Assembly (NCBI GenBank): GCA_963809965.1
Contig: CAWELU010000050.1
Location: forward strand, 1 to 64,000
Reading direction: 5' to 3'
DNA from: CAIWHR01 sp963809965
Lineage (GTDB): Bacteria; Pseudomonadota; Gammaproteobacteria; Burkholderiales; Casimicrobiaceae
DNA length: 64,000 nucleotides
How positions within the stretch are numbered: the stretch's first letter is position 1; every line of letters starts with the position of its first letter. The position numbers and the translations under genes were made by a program. Shown one piece after another: positions 36,457 to 45,093 of the stretch. Below the pieces are notes generated by a model. That model was given only the letters and a program-made list of their open reading frames with translations, searched no databases and was not told where the DNA came from.

Positions 36457-36651
36457 GCTGATTCTCCCTAACCCATTGAGTGGCAAGAAACCGTGGCGGA
36501 CTCGGCGCGGACCTGTGGCCGATCCGTCAGCCGGGGCGCGACCGTCGGCTGGCTGCGCCCGCCCCGCCGGCGGCGTCCGGAGTACCGGTACGCCGCCTGG
36601 CAAACACGCTATTTTGCCAGTTCGCGCCTGGGAAAGTCGAGCCGGAGTCTT

Positions 36652-36677
36652 TTCCAATAGGGTATGAGTCTGGACGG
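36652..36677 (+). repeat. left terminal inverted repeat of the IS (outer copy)
   Basis: TTCCAATAGGGTATGAGTCT and the next bases GGACG match the right end (complement) TTCCAATAGAGGTATGAGCC, then TGAACG, with one gap and a few mismatches. Confidence 0.75.
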
Positions 36678-36686
36678 AGGCCGTGT

Positions 36687-36710
36687 TTCCAACGAGGTAT
36701 GAGCCTGAAG
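36687..36710 (+). repeat. second, inner copy of the IS terminal repeat
   Basis: TTCCAACGAGGTATGAGCCT then GAAG repeats the end sequence in direct orientation about 35 bases inside the left end. It is closer to the right end than the outer copy is. Confidence 0.65.
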
Positions 36711-36738
36711 CGGGGTAGCTGGATCGATCATCGGGGGC

Positions 36739-37994
36739 ATGGTGATCGATATGAACGAAGAGCGGTTGGTGACGTTGCCGCAGTTGCGGCAGTTTGTTGC
36801 GGGGACGGCGGGAGTCGAGTTTCGGCGATGCGGCAAGGACGAGGATCGCTATCGGCACGTCGAAGGCGTCGTGCGCCGGTTTGGCTACGCCCGGCTCAAG
36901 CGGGTGGACAAGGGGCTGGTGGTGCGCTACCTGATGCGCACCACCGGTTACTCGCGGCCGCAGCTGGTGCGCTTGATCAAGCGTGCCCGAAGGGGAGCGC
37001 TCAAGAAGGGTTATCGCGCGCCGACGCACGGCTTTGCCCGCCGCTACACCGACGCCGATGTGGCGCTGCTGGCGGCCACCGACACGCTGCACGGCACGCT
37101 CTCGGGGCCGGCCACCCGGCACTTGATGCAGCGCGCACTGGCGAGCTATGGCGATGGCCGCTACGCCCGCTGGGCGACGATCTCCACCGCGCATTTGTAC
37201 AACCTGCGCAAGCGCCGCGGCTACACCGAGCGCCGGCGGGAGTGGACCAAGACCCGTGCGACCCAGGTGGCATCGGCGAGCGCCGGGCGCCCGCGCCCGA
37301 GGGGCGGCCGGGCTTCATTCGCATCGACAGCGTGCATCAGGGCGAGCAGGACGGGGTGAAGGGCGTCTATCACATCAACGCCGTGGATTGCCTGACCCAA
37401 TGGGAACTGGTGGCCACCTGCGAGAAGCTCAGCGAGGCGTATCTGCTGCCGGTGCTCGAAGCCCTGCTGGCCGGGTTCCCCTTCGCGATTCTCGGCTTCC
37501 ATGCCGACCACGGCTCCGAGTACATCAACCATCAGGTGGCCAGGAGTGCTCGAGAAGTTACGGGTGGAATTCACCAAGTCCCGGCCGCGCCACGCCAACG
37601 ACAACGGCTTGGTCGAAACCAAGAACGGTGCGGTCATTCGCAAGCATCTGGGCTACGCGCACATCCCGCAATGCTTCGCCACGGCGGTCAATGCCTTCTG
37701 CGCCGAGTACCTCAACCCGTACCTCAATTTCCATCGGCCCTGCCTATTCGCCGAGGAGCGCATCGACGCCAAGGGCAAGATCCGCAAATGCTACCCACAG
37801 CGTCTGGTGATGACCCCCTTCGAGAAACTGGCCACCCTGGAACGGGTCCCGCGTTCTTGCGCCCGGGGGTTACCCTCGCTTCCTTACGCCGCCAAGCGGC
37901 CAGCATGTCCGACAACGAGGCCGCGGCCCGGCTAAACAAAGCGCGCAGCCACCTCTTCCTTTCGATCCACGAACGATCCAGAAACGCCGCTTGA
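36739..37994 (+). pseudogene. IS transposase, integrase core, at least three frameshifts
   Basis: Frame one (from 36739 or the ATG at 36751) gives the DNA-binding region: FGYARLKRVDKGLVVRYL, TTGYSRPQLVRLIKRA and LAATDTLHGTLSGPATRHLM. Near 37275 it shifts into a second frame with IRIDSVHQGEQDGVKG (first catalytic Asp) and LGFHADHGSEYINH (second Asp). Near 37540 a third frame gives RHANDNGLVETKNGAV with the catalytic Glu. Near 37850 it returns to the second frame for the C-terminus RLNKARSHLFLSIHERSRN. All three catalytic acids survive, but no single reading frame does, so this copy cannot move itself as read. Confidence 0.85.
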
Positions 37995-38016
37995 GACTCA
38001 CGCCCGAGACTCGGCT

Positions 38017-38042
38017 CGTTCAGGCTCATACCTCTATTGGAA
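38017..38042 (-). repeat. right terminal inverted repeat of the IS
   Basis: Reads CGTTCAGGCTCATACCTCTA then TTGGAA on the plus strand, the complement of the left end. Its boundary is 28 bases from the stop of the chimeric binding-protein gene. Confidence 0.75.
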
Positions 38043-38070
38043 TTGACTGCCGGGCCTGCGCCGCGCCGGC

Positions 38071-39396
38071 CTACTTGGTGTTGGCTTTCTTCACCAGCGC
38101 CATGACCTCGTCATGGTAACCGTGCGTCCAGTCGGTCACGGGCACCCACGCGTTGCCCTTCACCTGATACAGACGCAGGTAACCGCCGCCCTCGTGATCC
38201 TGGGGGGTGATGTTGAGCGGCGGGGCCAGCCCCTGCAGGTCGAGCTTGCGGATCGTCTCGTATCCCCTGCGCACCTTGTCGCCCGTGAGCGGCAAGCCGT
38301 GGTTCTCGATCGCCAGACGAATGCCCTCAACGATGATCGCCGCGGTCAGGACACCCCGGTTGTAGTACGCGCCGCCGACGTACTTCGGCACGTCCTTCCC
38401 TTCGTCGCGATACATCTTCATGATTTCCTGGATGACCGGAAAGTTGCGGCCCACGCCCGCGTACTGCAGGCCGAGATAGCCCTGCGCGGTGTCCCAGCCC
38501 GCGCCCTCGATATCCGGATGGCCGGCGCCGTAGACGAAGCTCAGGACGCGGTTCAATGGAAATCCCGCGTTCCTGAACTCCTTGATGGATACCGCCGGGG
38601 GCCGGCCGAAGAGGCTCGTGATCACCCAGTCGGCCTTGAAGTCACGCACGATCTCGGTCACCTGCCGTTCCATCTCGAGGCCGGGCGGCTGCAGGGGAAA
38701 CTTGCGCAGGTCGTAGCCTTCCTTTTCCGCGATGGCCTCGACCATGGCGATCCCGTCGCGACCCGCCGGACTGTCCAGGTAGAGGTAGGCGATCCGCGTT
38801 CCCTTCTTCGCTCCGTTGTCCCTGAAATACTTATCCGAGGCTCCGGGCGGCCGCCTGAAGCTGGGTGAGGATCGTGCGGTGATCCGGATCGTTGGCGTCC
38901 ACGATGACCGCGACGCTCGTCGCGCGGGGGGAAAGATCGCGCAGCAGCGAGAGGAGCTTCGCGCCCAGTTCGCGCGCGCGCTGGCGAGGCCGGTGATGTT
39001 CCCTCCCGGTCGCGCGAGCGTGCCGACCAACCCGCGTCCCACCGGGTCATCGACGCCAGTCATGACGATCGGAACAGCGTTGGCGGCCTTCTTTGCCGCT
39101 AGCGCCTCCGGGGTGCCAGGCGCCACGATCACGTCGGCCGGAAGCCGAACCAGTTCGGCGGCCACGGCCGCGAGGCGCTCCGGCTTCCCTTCCCCGCCAC
39201 GGTAGTCGACCCTGAACGTCTTGCCCTCGACCCATCCCCGGGCACTCAATGCCTGTACGAAGGTGCCAAGGTTCTCCGCGGATGAGGACAGATCGAGCCA
39301 GCCGATGCGCCGAATCCTGCCGCTCGCCTGCGGCCGCGCCGTACCGGGCGCGCACGCCGTGGCGAGTGCCGCGACGATGAGATCACGCCGGTTCAC
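38071..39396 (-). CDS. chimeric periplasmic binding protein: PF04392 N-part fused to LivK-type C-part
   Basis: 441 residues in one open frame with a twin-arginine-like leader (MNRRDLIVAALATA). Residues 1-140 follow the PF04392 family (RRIGWLDLSSS, AVPIVMTGVDDPVGRGLV, ARPGGNITGLAS). Residues about 141-190 read as arginine/serine-rich nonsense, but the neighbouring frame there encodes the expected ELGAKLLSLLRDLSPRATS and a TAA, so the original gene is frameshifted. From about residue 190 (base 38830) the protein becomes a leucine/amide-type binding protein (KKGTRIAYLYLDSPAGRDG, AQGYLGLQYAGVGRNFPVI, YYNRGVLTAAI). It looks like the product of a deletion joining two genes. Whether a stable protein is made is doubtful. 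Confidence 0.8.
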   Translation of the reverse strand: MNRRDLIVAALATACAPGTARPQASGRIRRIGWLDLSSSAENLGTFVQALSARGWVEGKTFRVDYRGGEGKPERLAAVAAELVRLPADVIVAPGTPEALAAKKAANAVPIVMTGVDDPVGRGLVGTLARPGGNITGLASARANWARSSSRCCAIFPPARRASRSSWTPTIRITARSSPSFRRPPGASDKYFRDNGAKKGTRIAYLYLDSPAGRDGIAMVEAIAEKEGYDLRKFPLQPPGLEMERQVTEIVRDFKADWVITSLFGRPPAVSIKEFRNAGFPLNRVLSFVYGAGHPDIEGAGWDTAQGYLGLQYAGVGRNFPVIQEIMKMYRDEGKDVPKYVGGAYYNRGVLTAAIIVEGIRLAIENHGLPLTGDKVRRGYETIRKLDLQGLAPPLNITPQDHEGGGYLRLYQVKGNAWVPVTDWTHGYHDEVMALVKKANTK

Positions 39397-39408
39397 GCGG
39401 CCTCCGTG

Positions 39409-40671
39409 TCACACCCGGAATTCGGCGACCAGCTTTTTCGGCACCGCGAGGTTCTTGAGCCGCACATAGCGCGGCAGCCCGTCCTTGAACGGCGGAAAGT
39501 CCTCGCCGCGGATCAGCGGCGCGAGATAGGCCCGAGCCTTGTCGGTGATGCCGAAGCCGTCGGCCGTGATGAAATCGCGCGGCAGCATCTTCTCGACATT
39601 GGCGACGCTCGTCAGCGGCGCCGCCTCGATCCGCCACCGATAAGGCTTGTCCGACAGGCGCCGGATCGCCGGCATCACCGCGTTCTTGCCGGCGAGCGCA
39701 TAGTCGACCGCCGCCTTGCCGACCGCGTAGCTGTGCTCGAGGTCGGTCTTCGACGCGATGTGGCGCGCGGCGCGCTGCAGGTAGTCCGCGACCGCCCAGT
39801 GGTACTTGTACTTGAGCCTGTCCTTGACCAGCGTCGCGATCAGAGGACCCACGCCGCCCAGCTGTGCGTGACCGAATGCGTCCTTGGTTCCCGCTTCGGC
39901 CATCAGTTCTCCCGCCGCGTTCTTGAGTCCCTCCGACACGCCTACGCAGCAGTAACCGAACTCCCGGACCTTCGCGTCGACCTCGGCCATGAACCTCGCC
40001 TCGTCGAACGCTACCTCGGGAAAGAGCAGCACCAGCGGGATCGGCGTCTCGCGATCCGCAGCCATCCCGACTGCCGCGGTGATCCAGCCGGCATGCCGGC
40101 CCATCACCTCGAGCACGAAGACCTTGGTCGACGTCTTCGCCATCGACGCGACGTCGAACGCCGCCTCGCGCATCGAGGTCGCGACGTACTTGGCGACCGA
40201 CCCGAAGCCCGGACAGTTGTCGGTCACCGCGAGATCGTTATCGACGGTTTTCGGCACGTGCACGGCGATCAACGGGTACCCCAGCCGGGCGGAGAGCTGC
40301 GACACCTTGAGGCAGGTGTCCGCGGAGTCGTTGCCGCCGTTGTAGAAGAAATAGCCGATGTCGTGCGCGCGGAACACCTCGATCAGCCGCTCGTACTGCG
40401 CGCGGTTCTCCTCGAGTCCCTTGAGCTTGTAGCGGCACGAGCCGAAAGCGCCGGCCGGCGTGTGCTTCAACGCCGCGATCGCGCGCGCGCTCTCCCGGCT
40501 GGTGTCGATCAGGTCTTCGGTCAGCGCCCCGATGATGCCGTTGCGCCCGGCGAAGACCTTGCCGAGGCGGCTCTTGTGCTTGCGCGCCGTTTCGATGACG
40601 CCGGCGGCGCTGGCGTTGATGACGGCGGTCACGCCGCCGGACTGGGCGTAGAAGGCGTTGCGTTTGGTCAT
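39409..40671 (-). CDS. pfp: pyrophosphate-dependent 6-phosphofructokinase
   Basis: 420 residues. It interconverts fructose-6-phosphate and fructose-1,6-bisphosphate with PPi as donor. The donor-selecting residues are of the PPi type: Asp115 in GGNDS (Gly in ATP enzymes) and Lys141 in PKTVDNDL (Gly in ATP enzymes). Further signatures: CPGFGSVAKYVATS and EVMGRHAGWITAA. The ATG at 40671 lacks a good ribosome site. It is downstream of the adk-glycosyltransferase genes. It works with hppA, 3 kb downstream, in a pyrophosphate economy. Confidence 0.93.
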   Translation of the reverse strand: MTKRNAFYAQSGGVTAVINASAAGVIETARKHKSRLGKVFAGRNGIIGALTEDLIDTSRESARAIAALKHTPAGAFGSCRYKLKGLEENRAQYERLIEVFRAHDIGYFFYNGGNDSADTCLKVSQLSARLGYPLIAVHVPKTVDNDLAVTDNCPGFGSVAKYVATSMREAAFDVASMAKTSTKVFVLEVMGRHAGWITAAVGMAADRETPIPLVLLFPEVAFDEARFMAEVDAKVREFGYCCVGVSEGLKNAAGELMAEAGTKDAFGHAQLGGVGPLIATLVKDRLKYKYHWAVADYLQRAARHIASKTDLEHSYAVGKAAVDYALAGKNAVMPAIRRLSDKPYRWRIEAAPLTSVANVEKMLPRDFITADGFGITDKARAYLAPLIRGEDFPPFKDGLPRYVRLKNLAVPKKLVAEFRV

Positions 40672-40730
40672 GGGAGAGGGGACCGGGACATTGAACGACG
40701 GGATGCAACCATAGGGTACGTCGCCGGGGC

Positions 40731-41804
40731 TCAAGCCTCGGCCGCCACCAACAACTGCTCGCGCAACCGCGCCGCGGGGGCATACCCGGGCTGCAGCGCG
40801 AGCGCGCGCTCGCACAAGCCGCGTGCAACCCTCGTGTCGTGCTGTGCCATCGCGAGTAGCGCAAGATTGTAGACGAGCGACGGATCGTGCGGACGTACCG
40901 CAATCGCGAGCTCCTGCGTCGCGCGAGCCTCCGCGATCCGGCCCGATGAGCGCTGCACCATCGCGAGGAGGTTGAGCGCATACGGGTCGTTCGGGCTCGC
41001 CGCCAGCGCCGTCCGCACCTCCAGTTCCGCACCCGCGAAGTCGCCCTGCTCCGCGCGCGATCCCGCCGATTGCAGCAACGCACCGATCCGATCAATCAAT
41101 GCATCGCGCACAGGCGCCCACTTCGCGTAGATGCGATCACGGAACAGGGCAAAACGAGCGTCGTCCTGGTTGTGTCCGCCGGCTGCGCCGGAGTCGCCCG
41201 CTTCCGCATGCCATTCGAATGTCGCAACGGGGGCGAAGGCGAAGCGGGTTCTTTGCGCAAGCTGCAGCAGGAAGTCCCAGTCCTCGTGTATGTCGAGCGT
41301 TTCGTCGAAGCGGCAACCCTCGGCGACCAACGCACGCGCGACGAGGGCCGACGACAGGTGGATGAAATTGCGCTCGTAGAGCTGCATGAGCGAAAACGGC
41401 TGGCCGAATCGTTCGTGGTGGCCATCGGCGAACACCGCGTCGGCGTAGGAATGGACGACCCCGGCACCGGGCGCGGCGCGCTGCGCAGCGAGAAGCCCGG
41501 CCATGTGTCCCGGGAGCACCACGTCGTCGTCATCGAGAAACGTGATCCATTCGCCGCTCGCCGCGTCGAGCCCGGCGTTGGCGGCGGCGGCACGGCGCAA
41601 CGGCACGGCACTGGCAACCGGCCGCACCTCGTGCTCGCCGCAGGTCGGCGGGACCGGTGGATGGGTCGCGCCACTAGCCGCGACGACCAGCACTTCGAGC
41701 GAGACGCCCTGCTGCGCCGCGAGTGAAGCAAGCGCCGATCGCAGCGTGGGCCTCGCCATGCTGCGCACGACCACGCTGATGCGTGTTGCCGTGAGGTCCG
41801 TCAT
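40731..41804 (-). CDS. GT2 glycosyltransferase with C-terminal TPR-like repeats
   Basis: 357 residues from the ATG at 41804. An N-terminal GT-A fold (RISVVVRSMARPTLRSALAS) carries the nucleotide-sugar metal motif in WITFLDDDDVVLPGHM and the later DETLDIHEDWDFLLQLA. After about residue 250 come helical repeats with TPR spacing: EVRTALAASPNDPYALNLLA, then ELAIAVRPHDPSLVYNLAL and ERALALQPGYAPAAR. It ends the adk-side operon; the acceptor is unknown. No membrane segment, so a cytoplasmic enzyme for surface glycan synthesis is plausible. Confidence 0.85.
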   Translation of the reverse strand: MTDLTATRISVVVRSMARPTLRSALASLAAQQGVSLEVLVVAASGATHPPVPPTCGEHEVRPVASAVPLRRAAAANAGLDAASGEWITFLDDDDVVLPGHMAGLLAAQRAAPGAGVVHSYADAVFADGHHERFGQPFSLMQLYERNFIHLSSALVARALVAEGCRFDETLDIHEDWDFLLQLAQRTRFAFAPVATFEWHAEAGDSGAAGGHNQDDARFALFRDRIYAKWAPVRDALIDRIGALLQSAGSRAEQGDFAGAELEVRTALAASPNDPYALNLLAMVQRSSGRIAEARATQELAIAVRPHDPSLVYNLALLAMAQHDTRVARGLCERALALQPGYAPAARLREQLLVAAEA

Positions 41805-41829
41805 CGTGGTTCCCGCGCCTGCAGGGCGA

Positions 41830-42486
41830 TCAGGTTCGCAACGCGGCGAGGCACGCATCGCGGATCGCCTCGACCGTTCCCATTCCGTCGACCTTTCGGT
41901 ACCTGGGCGCCCGCGGATCACCCGTCGCGCCCCATTTCGTGTAGTACTCGACGAGCGGTTTGGTCTGCGCGTGGTAGACGGCCAGGCGCTTCTTGACCGT
42001 CTCTTCGCGATCGTCGTCGCGCTGGATCAGCGCCTCACCGGTGACGTCGTCGCGGTCCGCGACCTTAGGCGGGTTGTAGCGAACGTGGTAGGTGCGGCCC
42101 GACGCGACGTGCACGCGTCGCCCGCCCATCCGCTCGACGATTGCCGCGTCCGGCACGTCGATTTCCAGCACGCAGTCGATGGCGACGCCTGCTTCCTTCA
42201 TCGCATCCGCCTGCGGCAGCGTCCGCGGGAAGCCGTCGAACAGGTAACCGCGCGCGCAGTCGGGCTCCTTCAGCCGGTCCTTGACGAGCGCGATGATGAT
42301 GTCGTCGGAGACCAGCGCGCCGGCGTCCATCACCTTCTTCGCGGCGAGGCCCTTCGGCGTGCCCGCCTTGATCGCGGCGCGCAGCATGTCGCCGGTCGAG
42401 ATCTGCGGAATGCCGTAGGCCTGGGTGATGAAATTCGCCTGCGTGCCCTTGCCGGCGCCGGGAGGTCCGAGGAGTATCAATCGCAT
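41830..42486 (-). CDS. adk: adenylate kinase
   Basis: 218 residues. It converts ATP and AMP to two ADP. P-loop GPPGAGKGTQA at residues 7-17, AMP-site ISTGDMLRAAI, the FDGFPRTLPQADAM motif, and a long LID region with GRRVHVASGRTYHVRYNPP that lacks the zinc cysteines, as usual in Gram-negatives. Downstream of kdsB and upstream of the glycosyltransferase, all on the minus strand. Confidence 0.97.
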   Translation of the reverse strand: MRLILLGPPGAGKGTQANFITQAYGIPQISTGDMLRAAIKAGTPKGLAAKKVMDAGALVSDDIIIALVKDRLKEPDCARGYLFDGFPRTLPQADAMKEAGVAIDCVLEIDVPDAAIVERMGGRRVHVASGRTYHVRYNPPKVADRDDVTGEALIQRDDDREETVKKRLAVYHAQTKPLVEYYTKWGATGDPRAPRYRKVDGMGTVEAIRDACLAALRT

Positions 42487-42636
42487 GTTGGCGGCGAAAC
42501 GCGATGTGGTGAAGAGGAATGCAAGGCAATCCTGGCGTTGGCGACGCCGGCTTTCCCGTCTGGCCCAACCCTTGTGGCGCGAGGTTCGCCGCCGATTCTG
42601 GAGGCAATCGGCGGATGGGTCAAATACCTCGTCCGC

Positions 42637-43428
42637 TCAAGCCTTGCCCGCCGCATACAGAGCGCGTACGTGCTCGAGATCCTCCGGCGTATCGACGCCC
42701 GGCGCGGGCGTCCCGGTCGTCACCTCGACCACAATCCGGAAGCCGTGCCACAGCGCGCGCAACTGCTCGAGCGCTTCGAAGCGCTCGATCGGGGCCGGCG
42801 CGAGCAACGGGAACGCCCGCAGGAATCCCACGCGATACGCGTAAAGGCCATAGTGGCGGTACAGCGGCAGGCCGCGCGGGACCGCGTCCCGGCCAGCGGC
42901 GAACGCGTCGCGCGCCCAGGGTATGGTCGCGCGACTGAAGTAGAGTGCATGGCCGTCGCGATCGAGCACGACCTTGACGACGTTCGGATTGAATGCCTCG
43001 GCCGGATCCGCTATCGGGTGGCAGGCAGTCGCGATCGCGGCGTCCGGTGTAGCAGCGAGCAGTTCGGCCACCGCGCGTATCAACTCGGGGGCGAGCAACG
43101 GCTCGTCGCCCTGAACGTTCACGACGATCGCGTCGTCGGCGAGCCCGAGTTGCTCCACCGCCTCGGCGAGGCGATCGGTTCCGGTCGCATGCGTCGCGCG
43201 GGTCAGGCACGTCGGAACTCCATGGGCCTCGACTGCCGCCTTGATCCGCTCGTCGTCGGTGGCCACGACCACCCGCGCAGCACCGGCCTTCAGCGCGCGC
43301 TCGGCGACGCGTACGACCATCGGCTTGCCGGCGATCTCGGCCAGCGGCTTGCCCGGCAGACGCGTCGATGCGTAGCGCGCGGGAACGAGTACGGTAAACA
43401 CGGTTCCCACGCCTCGCCCCGAGGCCAT
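42637..43428 (-). CDS. kdsB: 3-deoxy-manno-octulosonate cytidylyltransferase
   Basis: 263 residues from the ATG at 43428, which overlaps the stop of the Trm112 gene; a GTG at 43401 is the other possible start. It activates Kdo as CMP-Kdo for lipopolysaccharide. Motifs: VLVPARYASTRLPGKPLAEI, VVATDDERI, VNVQGDEPLL and YRHYGLYAYRVGFLRAF. Translationally coupled to the upstream gene and in a standard proteobacterial Kdo/lipid A neighbourhood. Confidence 0.96.
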   Translation of the reverse strand: MASGRGVGTVFTVLVPARYASTRLPGKPLAEIAGKPMVVRVAERALKAGAARVVVATDDERIKAAVEAHGVPTCLTRATHATGTDRLAEAVEQLGLADDAIVVNVQGDEPLLAPELIRAVAELLAATPDAAIATACHPIADPAEAFNPNVVKVVLDRDGHALYFSRATIPWARDAFAAGRDAVPRGLPLYRHYGLYAYRVGFLRAFPLLAPAPIERFEALEQLRALWHGFRIVVEVTTGTPAPGVDTPEDLEHVRALYAAGKA

Positions 43429-43613
43429 CACCCGTCACCGTACTCCGCAGGCTCCAATCGGCGGGCCTCCTCCTCCAGCATGACGGGAATGCCGTCGCGG
43501 ATCGGATAGGCGAGCCGCGCCGACTTGGAAATCAGCTCCTGTTTCTCCCTGTCGTAGACGAGCGGACCCTTGGTGACGGGGCAGACGAGGATTTCAAGGA
43601 GCTTCGGATCCAC
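43428..43613 (-). CDS. Trm112 family protein
   Basis: 61 residues starting at GTG 43613 with GGGAAG upstream. MDPKLLEILVCPVTKGPLVYD and SKSARLAYPIRDGIPVMLEE are the Trm112/YcaR pattern; of the usual zinc cysteines only one is kept (VCPVT), as in the zinc-free bacterial subgroup. It overlaps the end of lpxK by 20 bases and the start of kdsB by one base. Role in bacteria is not well established; co-expression with the lipid A genes is typical. Confidence 0.9.
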   Translation of the reverse strand: MDPKLLEILVCPVTKGPLVYDREKQELISKSARLAYPIRDGIPVMLEEEARRLEPAEYGDG

Positions 43614-44620
43614 GGATCTTCCCTTCGATCAACGTGACGAGCGCCGGGTCGATGCGGGCACGCACCGGAAGGGCCCAGCACCGCTCGTCGGCAAGTGCGA
43701 CACATTTTACCGCGTCCTTCTCCGTCATCAGTATCGCGCTGGCTCGTGGATACGCGAGATCGCCAGGGGCATAGCGGTGGTGGTCGGGAAATGCGTGGCA
43801 AACAGGCGCCAGGCCCAACGATCGAACGAGGTCGAAAAATCGCTCCGGATTCCCGGTCCCCGCAACCGCGTGAACCTCGCCTGCGCGCCACGCTTCGGGG
43901 TCGGGCTGCGCGTCCGGCCGCGCCAGGTTGCGCCAGCGCAGCGGCTCGTGCGTCATCACCGAGTCGACGCCTCCGCCAGTCGATGGCGGTCGCGGTTCGT
44001 CGCGCGCGACCAGCCGCACGACCGCATCGACCTCGGACAGGCGCACGCGCGGTTCGCGTAGCGGACCCGCGGGCAACATCAGGCCGTTGCCGAGCCCGCG
44101 CTCACCGTCGACGACGGCAATCTCGACGGCTCGCGCAAGCGCGTAGTGCTGCAGGCCGTCGTCGCTGATGATGACGTCGCATTCCGGATGCGCCACAAGC
44201 AGCGCTCGCGCAGCATCCGCGCGCTTGCGGGCGATCCAAACGGGACAGCCGGTTTCGGCGAGCAGCGGCGCTTCGTCGCCGACCTCGTGCGGGTCGTCGG
44301 CGCGCGTTACGGCACGCGGCGCGACATTGGTGCCCCCATAGCCACGACTCACGACGCCGGGCCGCCAGCCGCGCGCTGCGAGCGCCTCTGCCAGCGCGCG
44401 CGTGAGCGGCGTCTTGCCGGACCCTCCGACGGTCAGATTGCCGACGACGATGACGGGCGCCGGCACGGCCGCACTCGCGAATAGGCCCGCGCGGTAAAGC
44501 GCGCGACGCAACGCGACGCCTGCACGAAATACCAGCGATGCGGGCCACAGCAGCCGCGGTGAGCGGCGTCAAGCGCGGCAGATACCAGGCGGCTGCCAGT
44601 CGAGCGGAGAGCGATATCAA
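43594..44620 (-). pseudogene. lpxK: tetraacyldisaccharide 4'-kinase, reads in two frames
   Basis: LpxK phosphorylates the lipid A disaccharide at the inner membrane. The main frame (44550 to 43594) has LWPASLVFRAGVALRRALYR, Walker A TVGGSGKTP, and downstream DDGLQH, FPDHHRY and MTEKDAVKC, all family marks. No start codon fits in that frame upstream of the first helix. The missing N-terminus (MISLSARLAAAWYLPRLTPL) lies in the next frame, from a TTG at 44620 with AGGCAGAGAG upstream, and a single extra base near 44551 separates them. Because lpxK is normally essential, a sequence error is more likely than gene loss. Internal initiation at 44511 (TTG) is the alternative. Confidence 0.85.
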
Positions 44621-44657
44621 GCTCTCTGCCTCGTGCCGACGAGGCGAGGCCGGCGTG

Positions 44658-45077
44658 TCACTTCGGCGGCGATTGCGTCGCGAACGTGAGATGGATGAAC
44701 CCGGCGAGGCGGGCCGCCTCCATGACCCGGACCACCGACTGATGCGTGGCGTTGGCGTCGGCGTTGACGATGACGACCGGCTCCTTGGCGTCACCGGCCG
44801 CGCGCTTCAGCGCTTCGGCGAGCGCCGGGACGCCCGTGAACGTGAAGACCGTCCGGTCGATGACGTAACGCCCCTGCGCATCGACGCCGACGTTGATCTC
44901 CTTCGGCCGCTCTTTGGGCTGCTCGGCATCGGCCTCGGGCAACGTGATCTGCAGCTCGGCGATCCGCTGGTAGGTCGTCGTCACCATCAGGAAGATCAGG
45001 ATGACGAGCAGGACGTCGATCAGCGGAATGAAATTGATCTCTGGATCGTCGTGCGATCGCGCACCGCGCAGATTCAT
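44658..45077 (-). CDS. exbD: ExbD/TolR-family biopolymer transport protein
   Basis: 139 residues from the ATG at 45077. One N-terminal membrane helix (INFIPLIDVLLVILIFLMVT) carries the Asp proton-path residue (PLIDVLL), followed by a periplasmic domain with VDAQGRYVIDRTVF. This is the ExbD/TolR pattern: with ExbB it converts proton flow into force on TonB-type partners. No tonB gene is in the window. It follows exbB by 16 bases. Confidence 0.92.
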   Translation of the reverse strand: MNLRGARSHDDPEINFIPLIDVLLVILIFLMVTTTYQRIAELQITLPEADAEQPKERPKEINVGVDAQGRYVIDRTVFTFTGVPALAEALKRAAGDAKEPVVIVNADANATHQSVVRVMEAARLAGFIHLTFATQSPPK

Positions 45078-45093
45078 CGAGCGGTCCCCCCGG

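Larger units (their letters stand above)
36652..38042 (+). mobile_element. 1.39 kb insertion sequence with DDE integrase-type transposase, broken
   Basis: The element is bounded by inverted ends TTCCAATAG(A)GGTATGAG at 36652 and the complement ending at 38042. It contains one degraded integrase-core (rve-type) transposase similar to the family that opens with an N-terminal helix-turn-helix of about 150 residues and carries a DDE centre. I would place it near IS481-like elements but cannot assign a family exactly. No clear target-site duplication is seen at the edges. It sits between hppA and the chimeric binding protein. Confidence 0.8.
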
